Positions 61,878-64,000 of a stretch of 64,000 nucleotides of DNA are shown one piece after another; the stretch's first letter is position 1; each line of letters begins with the position of its first letter. The DNA comes from Pseudomonas asturiensis (GTDB taxonomy: Bacteria; Pseudomonadota; Gammaproteobacteria; Pseudomonadales; Pseudomonadaceae). Made by a program: the position numbers and the translations under genes. Location: NCBI RefSeq assembly GCF_900143095.1, contig NZ_FRDA01000001.1, positions 186,001-250,000 of the forward strand, given 5' to 3'. The notes under the pieces are model-generated. The model worked only from the letters and a program-made list of their open reading frames with translations. It was not told where the DNA came from and ran no database searches.

Positions 61878-62396
61878 TCAGGCCGAGATCGGGCTGCCCC
61901 AATCGTCAGAGCCCGATGTACTGGCTTTTTCATGGGTCCAGGTGATCTTGCGATAAGAAAAATGGACGTCTTCAAGGTGAGTGAATTGTGACGTGGCGGA
62001 GTCCTGGCAGTTGTACATGTAGTCCTTGATCTCGACGATGATCGCCTTCTCCAGCAGCGTCGTGTAGTAGGGCTCCTGCTTGCCTTCGCTTGAGGTGCGG
62101 TACCACACGATCTCGACCTTGCTCAGTTGCTCGCCGGAGGTGAGCGCCTGTTGGAGTAATGGCGATGATTTATCGAAGATTTTGGTAATGCACAGAGGTG
62201 AATGAACGCGTTGTCCGGTGGGCTGGCCTGATTGCGGATCCCGAGGGATCGTTATCATATGGCTGAAGGCCTGTACCATGGCCTGATCAGTATGCCCCTC
62301 TTGATAAATACTCCCTACAGACTCTTGAGTAAAAGCATTCAGGGTCAAAACGCCACGCGTTTCGCTAGTAATCGTTATGTAAGCAGGTGTTGCCAT
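61878..62396 (-). CDS. hcp: Hcp family type VI secretion tube protein
   Basis: This 172-residue protein is an Hcp, the ring-forming tube component and effector carrier of type VI secretion. Family features are MATPAYITITSETRGVL, VQAFSHMITIPRDPQSGQP, the STPLCITKIFDKSSPLL-like HSPLCITKIFDKSSPLL and the central VEIVWYRTSSEGKQEPYYTTLLE (quoted in part). The C-terminus (HEKASTSGSDDWGSPISA) follows the usual ITWTHE ending. The ribosome site is AAGGAGCG. It is divergent from tssA. Confidence 0.92.
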   Translation of the reverse strand: MATPAYITITSETRGVLTLNAFTQESVGSIYQEGHTDQAMVQAFSHMITIPRDPQSGQPTGQRVHSPLCITKIFDKSSPLLQQALTSGEQLSKVEIVWYRTSSEGKQEPYYTTLLEKAIIVEIKDYMYNCQDSATSQFTHLEDVHFSYRKITWTHEKASTSGSDDWGSPISA

Positions 62397-62919
62397 TAGG
62401 TACGCTCCTTATAATACTGAATACCCAGCCTGTTCTGTTTTGCTGGTCATCGAGTATTAACAAGAACCGTGCCATTTGATGAAAAACCCGATTACATGGC
62501 CTTCTGGTGAGTCAAATCAGTGTTCTTCGTGATCTTGCAGGCTGCTGAGTGTGGGGAGTTGCGCAGCTTTTTGCACAGGAGGAAGAATAGTTGCGCAGCG
62601 CTTGCAAAGGTCAGTGTTTATTAAGTGTAAGTAACCAGCACCAGGTGTGCAGCGCTGGAGCGTGTGTAAATAGTTGCGCATGTTGCCAGAGCGGATGCGG
62701 CAGTTGTGGGCGTGGGCGGAAATGACGCAGGCGAACGGTTGTGTTTAGTTTGTGGTCCTACAATTATTCTGTTCTGCGCTGTAGGACATTTCTGAAAAGA
62801 TAGTGTGCGCGATTGAGTGGCTTGTTAAAGGCAAATCTTAAAGTTAATGTTTACCCCGTCAACAGTATTCAGCGTTAAACACCTATCGATTGGCGATAAG
62901 AATAACAGTAGGGCGGCAC
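62397..62919. promoter_or_regulatory. Divergent hcp-tssA regulatory region
   Basis: This 523-bp gap, lower in G+C than its flanks, should carry the promoters of both type VI genes. AGTTGCGCA occurs three times (62557-62565, 62589-62597, 62672-62680), all in plus orientation. A dyad GTCCTACA / TGTAGGAC lies at 62755-62762 and 62780-62787. I see no sigma-54 (GG-N10-GC) promoter. Confidence 0.5.
62755..62787. repeat. 8-bp dyad upstream of tssA
   Basis: GTCCTACA (62755-62762) and TGTAGGAC (62780-62787) are perfect inverted copies 17 bases apart. The spacing puts the arms on the same DNA face, as for a dimeric regulator. It lies 132 bases before the tssA start. Confidence 0.5.
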
Positions 62920-64000
62920 ATGGACAGACTCTCTGCTCTTTACCTTCGTATTGCTCAGACGTCCATTTCCAGTCTTTGTTACGCAGGTAATGATGTTCGC
63001 TATTCGACCGATTTTGAAGCGTTGGAAACTCACCTCAAGGGTGAGCAATCAATGCACGGGGCCGGACATGTTGACTGGGACAAGGTTCGCGAACTCAGTG
63101 AACGTATTCTGCGCGAACAGTCCAAGGACCTTCGTGTCGCGTGCTGGTTAGTCTGGGCGCTCTATAAATGCGAAGCGTTTCCAGGTTTATTGGCTGGGAT
63201 AGAATTGTTACTTCATATATGTAAACACCACTGGCCCGTTTTGTACCCGATCAAATCGGGAACACGCACAGCAGCCTTTGCGTGGCTGGTGTCCCGACTC
63301 GAAAAAGTCCTTGTGGAAGAGGTGTCTGTAAAAAAGCAGTTGTCGCTGTTTGAAAGACTGTCAGTGCATTTAGAAGTGTTGGATGAGTTGCTGGGGCTTC
63401 ACTTCGGGGAAGCGTCGCCTTTGCTGCTGCCACTGCGCAGGCGATTGGACCGCATGCTAAAGCTTGCATCTCAAGACGAGAGCAAGCCCATGGCAATTGT
63501 TACGCAGGTCAAGGAAGTCGCGACTCAGCTTTTCAGTCCTGCTCCTGTGGGCAATGATAAAGAGGCTCGCAAAGCGCTCGGCACTCAACAGGAACTTGCC
63601 CGGGCGCTGTGTGCCTGGTGGTTGCGACAGAAGGCGACCGATCCACGTGCGTTGCGTCTTAATCGCACGCTGCTGTGGCTTACGATCGAGTCCGCGCCGG
63701 ATTGCAATGGCGAACGGATAACAGCGCTGCGCGGCCTGCCTGCGGATAGATTGAATGATTACAAAGGGCGTTTTGAGCAGGGTAAATACGCCGATCTGGT
63801 AGTGGACATTGAAATGAGCATCGCGCGTTCGCCGTTTTGGTTCGACGGTCAGCGTATGGTCTGGGAGTGTTTTGAAGCACTTCAGGCCCAGGGGGCAATG
63901 CGTGAAGTTGAAATCCAGTTTGCGCTTTTTCTGCAGCGGGTTTCCGGCATCGCCGACCTGCACTTTTACGACGGGCAACCGTTTGCTGATGAGGCCACGC
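62920..64000 (+). CDS. tssA: Type VI secretion protein TssA, VasJ-like (3' end outside window)
   Basis: The frame is open from ATG 62920 to the window edge, 360 codons, so the C-terminus is missing. The N-terminal ImpA_N domain is clear: SKDLRVACWLVWALYKCEAF and HHWPVLYPIKSGTRTAAFAWL. TssA caps and primes assembly of the type VI tube and sheath at the baseplate. The codon use around 63180-63230 (TTA, ATA, TGT) is poorer in G+C than in neighbouring genes, suggesting a different history for this locus. Further tss genes should follow on the right. Confidence 0.85.
   Translation, partial: MDRLSALYLRIAQTSISSLCYAGNDVRYSTDFEALETHLKGEQSMHGAGHVDWDKVRELSERILREQSKDLRVACWLVWALYKCEAFPGLLAGIELLLHICKHHWPVLYPIKSGTRTAAFAWLVSRLEKVLVEEVSVKKQLSLFERLSVHLEVLDELLGLHFGEASPLLLPLRRRLDRMLKLASQDESKPMAIVTQVKEVATQLFSPAPVGNDKEARKALGTQQELARALCAWWLRQKATDPRALRLNRTLLWLTIESAPDCNGERITALRGLPADRLNDYKGRFEQGKYADLVVDIEMSIARSPFWFDGQRMVWECFEALQAQGAMREVEIQFALFLQRVSGIADLHFYDGQPFADEAT

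Noticed and set aside
62397-62919. Sigma-54 promoter for hcp or tssA
   Set aside because: No GG-N10-GC element with acceptable surroundings on either strand.
1-64000. CRISPR arrays, tRNA, rRNA, prophage or insertion sequences
   Set aside because: No regularly spaced repeats, tRNA cloverleaf, rRNA segment, integrase or transposase gene was recognised anywhere in the window.

Overview
The window comes from a Pseudomonas chromosome, most likely the P. syringae group. Coding is dense and G+C-rich. The families are typical of that group: PoxB, a second MoaA, NorR, a TerC-CBS protein, DUF1615 and DUF1810 proteins, and type VI secretion genes. Two REPIN-type palindromes of Pseudomonas style (GGCTTGCCGGCGA arms) are also present. 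The genus call is firm; the species-group call is inference. No rRNA, tRNA, CRISPR array, prophage or insertion sequence was seen.

Layout. 1-5.6 kb: two SsuA/NrtA-type binding proteins flank a class II aldolase, then glutaminase (glsA), a DUF1615 lipoprotein and a DUF1810 protein. 5.7-11.4 kb: an ABC exporter, an aldo/keto reductase, and a translationally coupled SDR and GH15 glycosidase. 11.4-17.3 kb (minus): a five-gene operon that looks like a complete lipid-linked pentose (decaprenyl-phosphoryl-arabinose-like) donor pathway, with a membrane flippase-like protein and a GT-C glycosyltransferase. 17.7-19.3 kb: norR, transcribed divergently. 19.4-28.8 kb: transporters (two MFS, NRAMP, LysE), small proteins, an AraC regulator, an RcnB-like protein, and a divergent NmrA reductase/HxlR regulator pair.

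28.9-35.1 kb: a stand-alone PBP2 paralogue, REPIN 1, poxB, a GFA protein and a lipoprotein. 34.2-38.6 kb: LysR regulator, ABM-domain membrane protein, Tat-exported amidohydrolase and isochorismatase-like hydrolase, closed by a strong terminator. 38.6-43.9 kb: a small protein, an A+T-rich gap with a tandem repeat, a chalcone-isomerase-like/DUF3833 pair, moaA, an antiporter and REPIN 2. 44-51.7 kb: a seven-gene operon joining a polyamine/opine-type ABC importer to a three-subunit (2Fe-2S/FAD/FAD) oxidase, with a divergent IclR regulator. 51.7-61.6 kb: an HD-GYP protein with an altered HD motif, a chemoreceptor, a methyltransferase, DUF1275, several small proteins, FKBP, a TerC-CBS protein with a possible leader ORF, and a GNAT enzyme. 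61.9-64 kb: hcp and divergent tssA mark the edge of a type VI secretion locus that continues to the right.

The most notable system is the 11.4-17.3 kb operon. Read together, its products could attach a phosphoribosyl group to a polyprenyl phosphate (UbiA domain), dephosphorylate it (HAD domain), epimerise C2 (DprE1/DprE2-like pair), flip the lipid and transfer the sugar in the periplasm. The same logic is known from mycobacterial arabinan synthesis and from D-arabinofuranose pilin glycosylation in some P. aeruginosa strains. The acceptor here cannot be read from the sequence.
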